Counted from the stretch's first letter, positions 43,909-52,874 are shown. The stretch is DNA of 64,000 bases from an uncultured Bacteroidales bacterium (GCA_934717185.1 CAKUYQ010000012.1:17440-81439); one strand, 5' to 3'. The notes: generated from the sequence alone by a model not told the origin. Made by a program: numbers and translations.

Positions 43909-46900
43909 TTAAAAGTTGACTTTTACTCCAAATGTAAATGTGCGCAGAGGTTTTATATTACCGTAAGCGTAATCAGGGTCAAAGCCTTTTTTTGCGCTAT
44001 ATATTAAACCGAGGTTTGTCCCCTGAAGATAAATAGTTGCGCCTTTAACCACTTTTTGTCTGTCTAAAAGTGATTTAGGGAAGTCATATCCCAAATATAC
44101 CTCTTGAAGTCTAAGGTGATTTCCTTTATTATATGAACCCTTGTTCTTTATCTGCATATTATATGTGTAATTGTATGCTTGAGATGTTGTGAAAACAGAG
44201 GCATTTTCATCGTTATAAAGAGGAAAAGCAACATACCCTTTCTGATTTGCGTAACCTTCCTCATACACTTTGAAACTCTTATCTAATTCGTTGCTGAAGT
44301 ATGGACTGTTCATATCATAGTTGAAGATGTTGTTGCAGTATACCCAATAATCAAATCTTCCCGTAATCATGAACGAAACAGTTATTCCTTTATATGTAAA
44401 CCTGTTGGTGAATCCCATCTCATATTTAGGGGTACTTGTCCCTAAATAGTAGAAATAGTTAAGATCATCTAACGTCATCCCTTTCTGACGCTCTATCTGA
44501 TCTGACAAATGAGAGGTTTTACTATCTACAATAGCTTCATCTTTACCATCTTTACCCTCCAAAATTACATATCCCTCTTTGGTATAGCCTTTGAATTTAA
44601 CTACAGATATGGCGTCAATTGGATATCCTTTCAAATAATCCATATTGAACGCAGGAGACTGCGAGGTAACGTTATATTCAAGTATCTTGTTGGTGTTGTA
44701 TGACATATTTAAATTTCCATTCCATCTTAAATCGCCGGCAATCATTATATTGCTGTTAAGACTTATCTCAATGCCTTTATTTGATACTTTTGCATTGTTA
44801 AAACTGGCAGTAGTTACACCTTGCGAAATTACAGGTACAGTTGCATTGGCAAGAACATCGTATGAGTATTTGTTGTAATAATCTATGCTACCATACAATT
44901 TGCTTCCAAACAGGTCAAAGTCTGCACCAATATTAATGGTGCGTGATTTTTCCCATGTAAGAGAGGGGTTTCCTCTCATTGCAATTGTACTGAAAGGTTC
45001 ATTGTTTGTGTATGTTATATTGCCGGGGAAAGTCTTAAGTGTTGTTACAGTGGAGTTCTTTTTCTTTCCTGCCGATACACCTGCAATACCAACTGAGGCC
45101 CTTATTTTTAACATATTCAACCATTTTACATCTTTAAGAAAATTCTCCTGAGTTGCCATCCAGCTGCCTCCTACAGACCAGAACGGAGAGAATTTCTCTC
45201 TGGTCTCTTTAGTTTGGTAGTTTGTGGCGTCTGTACGAAAACCGGCTGTTATAGAGTATTTGTTGTTGAATGTGTAGCTTGCGTTTGCGTATGCAGAGAA
45301 GTAACGTTCAATGTACTGGGTAAGAGCACCCAACCCTTCGTAAGGCATAAGAGAACTTACTCCAAAAATATTAGGTCTCCTTGTTACATAATCCGGAGTG
45401 GATAGTACTGAATACGTATTTTTGTTAAAACCGTATCTCGTAACGGTTGGAATAATGTCTGTTGTAGAAGAGATAACCTCAGTACCGGCAATTGCAGAAA
45501 TGTTATGTTTTCCGAATGTACGGTTAAAATCTGCCTGTGCTCTTAGATTGTAGCTTTCATATTTGTTGCCGTTATCTGTAAAAACTCCTCCGGAAGGTAA
45601 GTATGACTCGTATAGTCCGGTTGCCGCATTTAATGTAGAGTATGTATTGTACAAATCTCTAACATAGTACGACTCAATATCGTAAAGATTTTTGCCGTCT
45701 GTTCTTCCATACTCGTATTGTCCCTTTGCACTAACTCCAAGACCCCACTCTGTTTTGTAATCTAATCCTCCTTGCACTCTATAATTTATGCTTTTTGTGG
45801 TATTGTGCCTGTACTTTATATCCTCTATAGGGTTGTATCGCCAATTTGCAGGTGTTTTGCCGTTATATTCACTCATAAGGATTGGATAGTAGATGGTTTT
45901 GGCGGTTGGCACATGCAGATAGTTGCCGTTGTCATCTAAAAATCTTGTCCATGGTGAGACGTATGTTTTAAGATTCTCTATGCTCTCGCCGTTATTATCA
46001 GATTTATTGAATACTGTATTGAGATTTACATTGAACGAAAGGTTTTTTGTAATCTTTGCGGTGCTTTGCATGTTCAGATTAACTCTTTCGCTTCCGTTTC
46101 CAACCATATAGGCGTCATTTGAATTGTATGATGCGGAAAATGCATAGTTAATCTTCTCTGATGAACCTCTTAATGCTATGTTATATTGTTGCTTAACGGC
46201 ATTTCTCATGAGGTACTTTTTAATCTGCTTCTCCCAAATTCTGTTGTTGCCGTATGCTATTAATTCTGTTCTTTTGGCATTGTACTCTGCTTCCGTGATA
46301 GATGCTCTTGTATTTTTTTCCCAAAGCATGGAGTATGGTTCTGCGTAATATACACGCCTGGCGGTTGTCATGAGATATGGATCTTGAGTTCCTGAGATGT
46401 TAACAGGTGTGTATTTGTTTCGTAATTCAACATATTTGAACTGACTCTCTGCGGAAGCCATGTTAAAGGCGTAATCTATGTCCGGCATAGCTGATATGCT
46501 TACAAAAGCGTCTGCGGAGATATTAAGGTTACTTCCGCTTTTTGCCTTTTTTGTTGTAATTACAATAACACCGTTTGCCGCTCTTGCTCCATAGATAGAG
46601 GTGGCCGCGGCATCTTTCAAAACGGTAATGTTCTCTACATCGTTAGGGTTAATGGTTGAGAAAGGATCATTACCTTCTGAATAACCATTTATCGGGAAGC
46701 CGTCTACAACAATAAGAGGGTCTTTGTCTGCCTGGTCTGTCTGCAATGTTCCCTGTCCCCTTATGATAAAGCGAGGTGTACCGTCTACAGTGTTACTTGA
46801 TACTGCTAATCCGGGAACAATTCCGCTTAGTACGCTCGATATGTTTGCTGTGGGTTTTTGTGCAATTACCTCTGAGTTTACTATTGCGTATGAACCGGTA

Positions 46901-47568
46901 GCCCTCTCTTTAGAGATGGTCTGGTAACCGGTAATAACCACATTTTCAAGGGCTATGGCGTCTGTCTTCATTACTACGTTTGCAATTGCGCTTTTGCCTG
47001 CAGATGCAGTATAATCCTGCATTCCAACGTATGTGAACAGCAGTTCATCGCCCTCGTTTGCATCAATTGTGTAGCGGCCGTCTATATCCGAAGCAGATAT
47101 TTTCCCATTGCTTTTGTTCTGTACGGTTACACCGGGAAGTGGCTCGCCTGTTTCGTCTGTGATAACTCCGTTCAAGGTTTTTGATTGGCTTTGGTCATGC
47201 TCGTAATCTTTTGGATATAGGGCTATGTGGTTCCCTTTAAACGAGTAGGAGAGATTTGTCCCTTTGAGCAGTTGCGATAGGAGCCCTTTAATCTCATCTT
47301 GGGTAAATGCCTTTCCGTTAGCGGCATTTTTTTCAATGGAACATGTTACTTTCTGTTCAACTGCTGCCTTTACTGCATCTGAGTAGACAAAACTGTAACC
47401 GCTCTGCTCTGTAACAGCCTTAAGGACTGTCTTGAGCGGCGTGTTGCTGAAATTGATTTTAAGATGCTGAGCAAACAGATTGTCCGATAATGCAATGGAG
47501 ATTATCAGACATGTGCATAAGGAGATTATCCCTTTTGTGCAGATTTTCTTGATTTTAATGTCAGACAT
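43909..47568 (-). CDS. SusC/RagA TonB-linked outer membrane protein with STN domain
   Basis: A 1219-residue receptor. After the signal (about 1-33) an STN secretin/TonB domain (about 34-115, LKINFSNTPLKTVLKAVTEQ) precedes the carboxypeptidase-regulatory domain (about 130-205), the plug (DPLIVVDGFPINGY, ATSIYGARAANGVIVITTKK) and the 22-strand barrel ending FTFGVKVNF. STN-bearing SusC proteins signal through FecR and an ECF sigma factor; both are encoded just upstream, beyond the HipBA insertion. It imports its substrate with energy from TonB-ExbBD. Confidence 0.95.
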   Translation of the reverse strand: MSDIKIKKICTKGIISLCTCLIISIALSDNLFAQHLKINFSNTPLKTVLKAVTEQSGYSFVYSDAVKAAVEQKVTCSIEKNAANGKAFTQDEIKGLLSQLLKGTNLSYSFKGNHIALYPKDYEHDQSQSKTLNGVITDETGEPLPGVTVQNKSNGKISASDIDGRYTIDANEGDELLFTYVGMQDYTASAGKSAIANVVMKTDAIALENVVITGYQTISKERATGSYAIVNSEVIAQKPTANISSVLSGIVPGLAVSSNTVDGTPRFIIRGQGTLQTDQADKDPLIVVDGFPINGYSEGNDPFSTINPNDVENITVLKDAAATSIYGARAANGVIVITTKKAKSGSNLNISADAFVSISAMPDIDYAFNMASAESQFKYVELRNKYTPVNISGTQDPYLMTTARRVYYAEPYSMLWEKNTRASITEAEYNAKRTELIAYGNNRIWEKQIKKYLMRNAVKQQYNIALRGSSEKINYAFSASYNSNDAYMVGNGSERVNLNMQSTAKITKNLSFNVNLNTVFNKSDNNGESIENLKTYVSPWTRFLDDNGNYLHVPTAKTIYYPILMSEYNGKTPANWRYNPIEDIKYRHNTTKSINYRVQGGLDYKTEWGLGVSAKGQYEYGRTDGKNLYDIESYYVRDLYNTYSTLNAATGLYESYLPSGGVFTDNGNKYESYNLRAQADFNRTFGKHNISAIAGTEVISSTTDIIPTVTRYGFNKNTYSVLSTPDYVTRRPNIFGVSSLMPYEGLGALTQYIERYFSAYANASYTFNNKYSITAGFRTDATNYQTKETREKFSPFWSVGGSWMATQENFLKDVKWLNMLKIRASVGIAGVSAGKKKNSTVTTLKTFPGNITYTNNEPFSTIAMRGNPSLTWEKSRTINIGADFDLFGSKLYGSIDYYNKYSYDVLANATVPVISQGVTTASFNNAKVSNKGIEISLNSNIMIAGDLRWNGNLNMSYNTNKILEYNVTSQSPAFNMDYLKGYPIDAISVVKFKGYTKEGYVILEGKDGKDEAIVDSKTSHLSDQIERQKGMTLDDLNYFYYLGTSTPKYEMGFTNRFTYKGITVSFMITGRFDYWVYCNNIFNYDMNSPYFSNELDKSFKVYEEGYANQKGYVAFPLYNDENASVFTTSQAYNYTYNMQIKNKGSYNKGNHLRLQEVYLGYDFPKSLLDRQKVVKGATIYLQGTNLGLIYSAKKGFDPDYAYGNIKPLRTFTFGVKVNF

Positions 47569-47972
47569 ATGGTTAACTTAGGTTAATAATACTTTTCCTA
47601 AATAGTGTACCCCATTAACCGCTGTTACCCTATAATTTTTTCAAAATACAGTTGAAAGAACATTATGTGTGAGTCTGATCAGAGATGATGTAAAGAATAT
47701 AAGGTAAACGAAGATAGCATATCAACTATTTTCAGATATGGATAAAATTCTTTGCAGAACCATTGGTTATTCGACAATGTATTCTAATTTTGCACTTGAT
47801 ATGTTCTAAAAAGTGTTGTATTTGGCACAAATCGGAATTTGTTAGTGTAAATTATACTTTAATTAAAAATTTCATAAAATTTATACGGTAAAATGCTATT
47901 CGCTCCAAAATTTAGAGTAGATTTGCATGTATAAACTTCACGTAAGTAAATATAAAAAACAATATTTGAAAT

Positions 47973-47994
47973 AAATATCATTTTAATGATATTT
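47973..47994 (+). promoter_or_regulatory. Palindromic operator before hipB
   Basis: AAATATCATT TT AATGATATTT, a perfect 22-bp palindrome, ends 13 bases before the hipB ATG. HipB repressors bind such palindromes to autoregulate. The 439-base gap from susC to here otherwise shows AT-rich sequence with two TAnnTTTG boxes on the plus strand (47787-47794 and 47918-47925) and no gene. Confidence 0.75.
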
Positions 47995-48007
47995 AAAATG
48001 CAAAATT

Positions 48008-48316
48008 ATGGCAGATCTATATGAGTATTCGACACCCGAGCTTGTCCGTTTGCTTGGCTCACGATTCAAAGAGTACAGAATGCGGTGCAATCTCACACAA
48101 AAAGAGGTAGCAGAGCTATCTGGTATCGGATTGACCACAATCCACAAATTTGAAAACGGAATAGCAGGGAATCTTTCATTATCAACATTTATTCTTTTAC
48201 TGAAAGTTGTGGGACAAATTAATGCATTGAATGACCTTCTGCCGGAATTACCGGAATCTCCTTATCTAATGCGTAAGAATGAAAGGAAAGCACAACGTAT
48301 ACGCCACTCCAAATAA
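48008..48316 (+). CDS. hipB: HipB-like HTH antitoxin
   Basis: A 102-residue protein with an HTH_3/XRE domain (YRMRCNLTQKEVAELSGIGLTTIHKFENG at about residues 22-50). A C-terminal region rich in Leu/Pro would contact HipA. It should repress its own operon at the palindrome 47973-47994 and neutralise HipA. hipA starts 9 bases downstream. Confidence 0.88.
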   Translation: MADLYEYSTPELVRLLGSRFKEYRMRCNLTQKEVAELSGIGLTTIHKFENGIAGNLSLSTFILLLKVVGQINALNDLLPELPESPYLMRKNERKAQRIRHSK

Positions 48317-48325
48317 CACACTGAT

Positions 48326-49597
48326 ATGGTAAAATCGCTACGAGTAATACTTTGGGATGAAGAGATAGGCAGATTAGCATGGGATGAACAACGTAGGCTT
48401 TCGTATTTCATTTATAATCCAGAATTTGTAAAGAAAGGGTTGAGCGTTTCTCCTCTTACAGCGCCTATTGATAGTGTAAGAGCTCTTGTTCCTGTGTGGG
48501 GTGAAAACGAAAATATATATCAAAAGCTTCCTGCCTTTATTGCAGATTCACTGCCTGATGCTTGGGGTAATCAACTATTTGATCTCTGGCGTCAACAAAA
48601 CCACCTCGCAGGTGCAGACATCAATCCACTTGACAAGCTATCATTTATCGGCAAACGAGGAATGGGCGCTTTGGAGTTTTTGCCGGAGACATCCCGTGAA
48701 CGAAGAGCAGATAAGATTGACATGAAATCGTTGGCTGACTTAGCTGAACGCATCTTTAAAGAGAGAGAGAATGCACATATTCTACCGGAAGAGTCAATTA
48801 CAATGCAGTCATTACTGACTGTCGGGACATCTGCTGGTGGCCGTCAACCCAAAGCTATTATTGCTATCAACCATGAGACAGGCGAGATTCGCAGTGGTCA
48901 GATTTCGGGGCTGGAAGGCTATGACTATTACCTGTTGAAGTTCGGCAATTCGGAATACAGCTCTGCAGAATTGGAGATGACCTATTATGAGTTGGCAACA
49001 GCTGCGGGAATCAGCATGATGCCCTCTAAACTATATTCAGTTGATGGCAACAATCACTTTATGACAAAACGCTTTGACCGTGAGGGGAAGAAAAAAGTAC
49101 ATACACAAACATTGGCTGCTATCTATCCCGATGCAGACAGCTATGAGCAACTGTTAACTGTTTGCCGTAAACTTCATCTGCCTGATATAGATTGTCAGGA
49201 GATATTTCGCAGAATGGTTTTCAATATATTATCAAATAACACAGATGACCACAACAAGAACTTCTCTTTCATCATGAATGAAGATGGTTCGTGGCGTTTG
49301 TCTCCTGCATATGACATTACTTACATTATAAACAGGGGTGGATTTCTTCCAAATGAGGATCATTGTATGTTTATACGTGCAAAACTTCGTGGTATTACTC
49401 GTGCCGATGTAATTGACTTTGCCCGTGATAATGGCATTCGCAGACCGGATGCCATTATACGTGATGTTGTTGCTTCATTGAAACAATTCCGTATAGTGGC
49501 TACAAAGTATGGTGTTGCAAAAGAGTGGATAGGGAGAGTTGAGGCCGCAATCGCAGGCCATCTGAAAGATTGGGGAGTGTTTGAAAAAATAGTTTAA
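48326..49597 (+). CDS. hipA: HipA-like serine/threonine kinase toxin
   Basis: A 423-residue full-length HipA kinase. The N-terminal HipA domain (GRLAWDEQRRLSYFIYNPEF, LPAFIADSLPDAWGN) precedes the ATP-binding loop (VGTSAGGRQPKA), the catalytic loop (NILSNNTDDHNKNFSF with the Asp) and the LSPAYDIT metal-binding motif. HipA toxins phosphorylate aminoacyl-tRNA synthetases and arrest growth. All catalytic residues are present, so it is probably active. Codons CGT/CGA/CGC for Arg are much more frequent than in its neighbours, suggesting import. Confidence 0.92.
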   Translation: MVKSLRVILWDEEIGRLAWDEQRRLSYFIYNPEFVKKGLSVSPLTAPIDSVRALVPVWGENENIYQKLPAFIADSLPDAWGNQLFDLWRQQNHLAGADINPLDKLSFIGKRGMGALEFLPETSRERRADKIDMKSLADLAERIFKERENAHILPEESITMQSLLTVGTSAGGRQPKAIIAINHETGEIRSGQISGLEGYDYYLLKFGNSEYSSAELEMTYYELATAAGISMMPSKLYSVDGNNHFMTKRFDREGKKKVHTQTLAAIYPDADSYEQLLTVCRKLHLPDIDCQEIFRRMVFNILSNNTDDHNKNFSFIMNEDGSWRLSPAYDITYIINRGGFLPNEDHCMFIRAKLRGITRADVIDFARDNGIRRPDAIIRDVVASLKQFRIVATKYGVAKEWIGRVEAAIAGHLKDWGVFEKIV

Positions 49598-49816
49598 TCA
49601 CCCATTTTAAAGATTAATGGCAGAGACATTAAGAAAGTACGCATAGAGGAGACTTATAAAGGCAATTATCATCTATATGCAGATATTGATGGTAAGGAAC
49701 ACAAGTTTGTCATTGGCAAGAACAAGGATGAGTTCTCATTGATTAGAAATATAGGTTTGACAAACCTTACTGCAGACACGCTCAAATCAATAGTGGAGAA
49801 GTATTTCAAACTTTAA
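49598..49816 (+). pseudogene. Start-less coding remnant after hipA
   Basis: An open frame of 72 codons follows the hipA TAA in the same frame with no ATG, GTG or TTG near its start. It reads like a real protein: ILKINGRDIKKVRIEE, then YHLYADIDGKEHKFVIGKNK and LTADTLKSIVEKYFKL. I cannot name the family. It may be the 3' remnant of a gene carried with hipBA. Confidence 0.45.
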
Positions 49817-49827
49817 CAATGAAAGCT

Positions 49828-49883
49828 GACAGTTTGGTAACACTTAAATAAACCGCGGTTTATTTAAGTGTTACCAAACTGTC
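49828..49883. repeat. Perfect 56-bp palindrome at the fecR 3' end
   Basis: Two 28-base arms, perfectly complementary, meet without a spacer at CCGCGG (centre 49855/49856). The right arm is the last seven codons and stop of fecR; the left arm is an inverted copy of them. It would terminate both fecR (-) and the hipBA transcript (+). Confidence 0.97.
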
Positions 49884-51005
49884 CTTTATCTCATAGTCAA
49901 CGGATGTGCAGAGACTTATTATGCTCATGATGTGGTGAATGGATTCCGAGTTGAAAGAGCCGGTAATTGTTTTGTTCAGTACACTGCTGTCTGTAACGGC
50001 AAATGTCACCCCGTGCCATCTTTCCAGCACCTTTATAACCTCGGAGAGTGGTGTTTCGTCAAAGACAATTCTCCCTTCTGTCCAGGCTTTTATGTCGTCC
50101 ATCTTAGGTGAACCTACCTTTACAGGCCTCTTGTCCTGGGCAATAATGAGTTGATTGTCGGGAAGCATATTATAGGTATTTCCTTTTGAGATAAGGGAGA
50201 TCTTACCTTCGTAAAGGGTGGCCTCCTCGCTGTTGTCGTTAGGGTATGATTTTATATTGAACTTGGTGCCCGTTACCTTTATCACAAGCCCTTTTGCTGT
50301 TGTAACTATAAGTGGATGAATGGAATCTGTTGCTACGTCAAAGAATGCTTCGCCATCTATTTTTACCTCTCTTGTCTTCCCGACAAATCTGTTGGGAAAG
50401 GTTATTCTTGTGTCTGAGTTGAGCTTTACATTTGTGCCGTCGGGCAGGATGATGTTAGATTTAATACATTTTTCCGTATAGAAAGTGTTGAGGCTCTCCT
50501 GCGGCATGTTGTCCAAGCCTATCTCTATATTTCCGTTTTTGAGTTCTGCAAGAAGCTCGTTTTTAAACGATTCTTTTAATTGTTCGCTGTTGCTTAAAGG
50601 GTTTATGAATAGCATTATAATGGCTGCCGCCCCAATTGCTGCAGTTATGTACAACGCAATCTGTGTTCTCTTGTGTTTTGCGGGATAGGCTTTGTCTGTG
50701 GTAGGTTTTGTTGTGGTCTCTGTTGTTGTATTTGTGGCCGGCTCTGCTGCATGATTTGCTACATGCTCTGTTGTTCTGCTTTGCTGTTGTGCGCCAGCAT
50801 TGCTGTGCAGAGCTTTTTGTTTGAAGTTCTCCAGCTCACTTCTGCTTGCCCTCTCCTGCGGCATTGTCGTTGCCACATAGAGCGTCTTTAGATTTGCAAG
50901 ATACCTGCCGTTGGCTACATCTTTATTGGCCCATCTCATTATCTCCTCTCTCTGCTGCGGAGAAGTTTCGCCCTTTATGTATTCTATAAGTAGTTGCTTT
51001 CTCAT
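49860..51005 (-). CDS. FecR family anti-sigma factor
   Basis: A 381-residue regulator. The N-terminal anti-sigma region (about 1-60, KQLLIEYIKGETSPQQREEIMRW) is followed by a Thr/Ala-rich linker (about 75-112), a TM segment (about 116-137), the periplasmic FecR domain (GTNVKLNSDTRITFPNRF, TGTKFNIKSYPND) and a C-terminal DUF4974 (DETPLSEVIKVLERWHGVTFAV). It binds the STN domain of SusC and releases the ECF sigma factor when substrate is bound. Its last codons form half of the 56-bp palindrome. It is 15 bases downstream of the sigma factor gene. Confidence 0.93.
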   Translation of the reverse strand: MRKQLLIEYIKGETSPQQREEIMRWANKDVANGRYLANLKTLYVATTMPQERASRSELENFKQKALHSNAGAQQQSRTTEHVANHAAEPATNTTTETTTKPTTDKAYPAKHKRTQIALYITAAIGAAAIIMLFINPLSNSEQLKESFKNELLAELKNGNIEIGLDNMPQESLNTFYTEKCIKSNIILPDGTNVKLNSDTRITFPNRFVGKTREVKIDGEAFFDVATDSIHPLIVTTAKGLVIKVTGTKFNIKSYPNDNSEEATLYEGKISLISKGNTYNMLPDNQLIIAQDKRPVKVGSPKMDDIKAWTEGRIVFDETPLSEVIKVLERWHGVTFAVTDSSVLNKTITGSFNSESIHHIMSIISLCTSVDYEIKDSLVTLK

Positions 51006-51020
51006 AATGCCCTCTTTAAA

Positions 51021-51590
51021 TTATAACGTAATGGTTGGGAAAATCCATAATAAAACCGGCAAGTAATCTTTAAGATATTTGCGCAATATTATGTATGCTT
51101 TTGTAAGTCTGGCCTCTACGGTGCTTAACCCAATGGACTGCACAACTGCTATCTCTCTGTTTTTAAGGTTGGCGTTGCGGCTTAATAGAAAGGTCTCACG
51201 AACCTTTGGCGGCATATTTTGAATGGCTTTGCTTATAAGATCCTGCACCTCTTTGCTGAAAATCTCCACTTGGTTCTGCTGTCCTATGGCCGATATATTA
51301 AAGTTGAGTTCGGCATTCTTGCACCAGTCTGCATAGTTTGCCTTTGCTTTTCTTTTGCGAAGTATATTAAGCGACTCGTTCTTTGCTAAAACAAACAGAT
51401 AGGGGAAAAGCTCCTTTTCTGATGACAGCATCTCTCTTCTGTTCCATAGTTTTAGGAATACATCTTGTGCCACCTCTTTTGCCTCTTCCCAGTCTTGGAG
51501 ATAGCTGTACGAGAAGTACTCTATCTTTTTTAGGTGTTCAAGGTAGAGTTCATCAAATATCTTCTCTTTTGAGTCCGAGTGGCTGTGCAT
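51021..51590 (-). CDS. ECF RNA polymerase sigma factor
   Basis: A 189-residue extracytoplasmic-function sigma factor. Region 2 (FDELYLEHLKKIEYFSYSYL, EAKEVAQDVFLKLW) recognises the -10 element and region 4 (MPPKVRETFLLSRNANLKN, IGLSTVEARLTKAYIILRKYL) the -35. It is paired with the FecR anti-sigma gene downstream and should activate the SusCD genes. A minus-strand TAACTTTG box (51612-51619) precedes it. Confidence 0.93.
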   Translation of the reverse strand: MHSHSDSKEKIFDELYLEHLKKIEYFSYSYLQDWEEAKEVAQDVFLKLWNRREMLSSEKELFPYLFVLAKNESLNILRKRKAKANYADWCKNAELNFNISAIGQQNQVEIFSKEVQDLISKAIQNMPPKVRETFLLSRNANLKNREIAVVQSIGLSTVEARLTKAYIILRKYLKDYLPVLLWIFPTITL

Positions 51591-51611
51591 CTTTTTCCGT
51601 TAGGTTGAGCA

Positions 51612-51619
51612 CAAAGTTA
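51612..51619 (-). promoter_or_regulatory. -7 box (TAACTTTG) of the ECF sigma gene
   Basis: CAAAGTTA on the plus strand gives TAACTTTG on the minus strand, 21 bases before the sigma-factor start. No clear -33 element is seen in the comF gene end upstream. Confidence 0.5.
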
Positions 51620-51633
51620 TGAAAAATAAACTA

Positions 51634-52422
51634 CTATTCCACATAGGCCAATGTGGCAATGGATACTTTGCAGTCTGCGAGGGTGGGGGAGGAGCGGAGG
51701 GCGTGAACTGCCGCCTCTAATGTTGCTCCGGTTGTAAATACGTCATCTACAACTAAGAAGTGCATTGGCTTTGGCTTTTGAATCTGCTTTGGCGTTGGCA
51801 TTAGCTTTGGCTTTGGCGTTAGCTTTGGCCGTGGTGTGTGAATCTGCGTTGGCTTTGGCTTTAGCGTTAGCATTGGCATTAGCTTTGACGTTGACTTGGG
51901 CCTGAAAGCCTCAATCATGTTCAACCGCCTGTCCTCTTTGTTCTTATGGGTTTGCGTTGCCGTAACATGCACCCGCTTTATGTAGGCATTGCTTACCTCT
52001 ATTTTTCTTCCCGACAATTCCTCTATCCCTTTTGATATCCCGCGTGCAATCTCTGCGGCTTGGTTATAGCCCCTTTTCAACCACCTCAGCCAGTGCAGAG
52101 GAACCGGAACTATCTTGTTTGGAAGCAGAGAATAATTACCATTACAGCTCTCGGCAATCTTGTGCCCCAAAAGCCGTCCAAAGTAGACACCAAGCTCGGG
52201 GTGCTCCTTATATTTTATTAGGTGTATTATGTTCCTGTAACCTCCGGTAAAGAAAAACAGACTGTAAGCTCTCTCTATTTGAGTATGATCGCCAAAGGTT
52301 TTTTCTGCCATATTACCGGGAGTTGAGCAGAAATATGTAAGGGGAAAATCTGCACGGCAGTAGCTGCAAAGATACCGTTCCCACCTGTAGATCAATCGCC
52401 CGCAGACAATGCAGTTTCTCAT
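51634..52422 (-). CDS. comF: ComF family phosphoribosyltransferase-like protein with repeat insertion
   Basis: A 262-residue ComF protein. The N-terminal Cys4 zinc ribbon (CIVC at 4-7, CSYC at 19-22) and the PRTase body (VPVPLHWLRWLKRGYNQAAEIARG) are intact, and the PRPP loop VVDDVFTTGATLEAA is at about 224-238. Between them residues about 175-220 are a Lys/Pro/Thr/Met repeat (TLKPKPTQIHTPRPKLTPKP type) absent from ordinary ComF proteins, encoded by the hexamer array. ComF takes part in DNA uptake during transformation. Whether the insertion is tolerated is unknown, but the reading frame is preserved. Confidence 0.9.
   Translation of the reverse strand: MRNCIVCGRLIYRWERYLCSYCRADFPLTYFCSTPGNMAEKTFGDHTQIERAYSLFFFTGGYRNIIHLIKYKEHPELGVYFGRLLGHKIAESCNGNYSLLPNKIVPVPLHWLRWLKRGYNQAAEIARGISKGIEELSGRKIEVSNAYIKRVHVTATQTHKNKEDRRLNMIEAFRPKSTSKLMPMLTLKPKPTQIHTPRPKLTPKPKLMPTPKQIQKPKPMHFLVVDDVFTTGATLEAAVHALRSSPTLADCKVSIATLAYVE
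51763..51900 (-). repeat. Hexamer array inside comF
   Basis: About 138 bases of GCCAAAGCCAAC-type units (on the minus strand), read in the phase CCA-AAG, CTA-ACG, CCA-ATG, giving Pro-Lys, Leu-Thr and Pro-Met. The same units occur between genes at 31.8, 38.2 and 52.6 kb. Confidence 0.92.
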
Positions 52423-52450
52423 CTTATATTAAATGTTTATGTTCACTTAC

Positions 52451-52548
52451 GTGCAGCTTTTCCTCGCCATGGCAAAGTTCAAACAAGTTTGCTTTGCTCA
52501 TCTGGCTTACGGAAAAGGTTCGCTATCGCGCAGCTTTTCTTCGCCATA
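52451..52548 (-). repeat. 78-bp repeat, inverted orientation, about 1.3 copies
   Basis: GCAGCTTTTCCTCGCCATGG to GCTTACGGAAAAGGTTCGC (52454-52522) is the reverse complement of the 38003 unit. A second partial copy (CGCGCAGCTTTTCTTCGCCAT) follows at 52528-52548. It lies 30 bases upstream of the comF start. Confidence 0.9.
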
Positions 52549-52550
52549 TA

Positions 52551-52696
52551 ATCGGCTTTAGCTTTGGCATTAGCTTTGGCTAATTTAATTTTGAGAGCAA
52601 GTGCCAATGCCAACGCTTTCCTTACTCTCTATATCCTCTTTCTTCTCTTAACACTAAAAAGCCAATGCCAATGCTAATGCCAACGCCAATAATAAC
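52551..52696. repeat. Hexamer array with inverted ends
   Basis: GGCTTTAGCTTTGGCATTAG units on the left (52553-52581) and GCCAATGCCAATGCTAATGCC units on the right (52610-52625, 52660-52696) can fold on each other. It continues directly from the inverted 78-bp unit, so the order 78-bp unit then hexamers is the same as at 38 kb. With the ATPase fragment below, this fills the 575-base gap between comF and the DUF4377 gene. Confidence 0.85.
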
Positions 52697-52874
52697 GCCA
52701 AAGGTAGATACATTAAGATGCAGGCGATTTTGATATTGGAAATTTACCTTTCAGACGGATAAAATTTTAGATAAGTTGCGCAAGTGTGATTAAAAATGGG
52801 TAGTTGCGCAGAAAATCTTTGGATAAATTGCGGAACTATATTAATTTTTGTATGTTTGCGCAAATTATCTGTGT

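Noticed and set aside
42265..47568. Calling the SusCD pair a polysaccharide utilisation locus
   Set aside because: No glycoside hydrolase, lyase or sulfatase gene is near; the substrate cannot be inferred.
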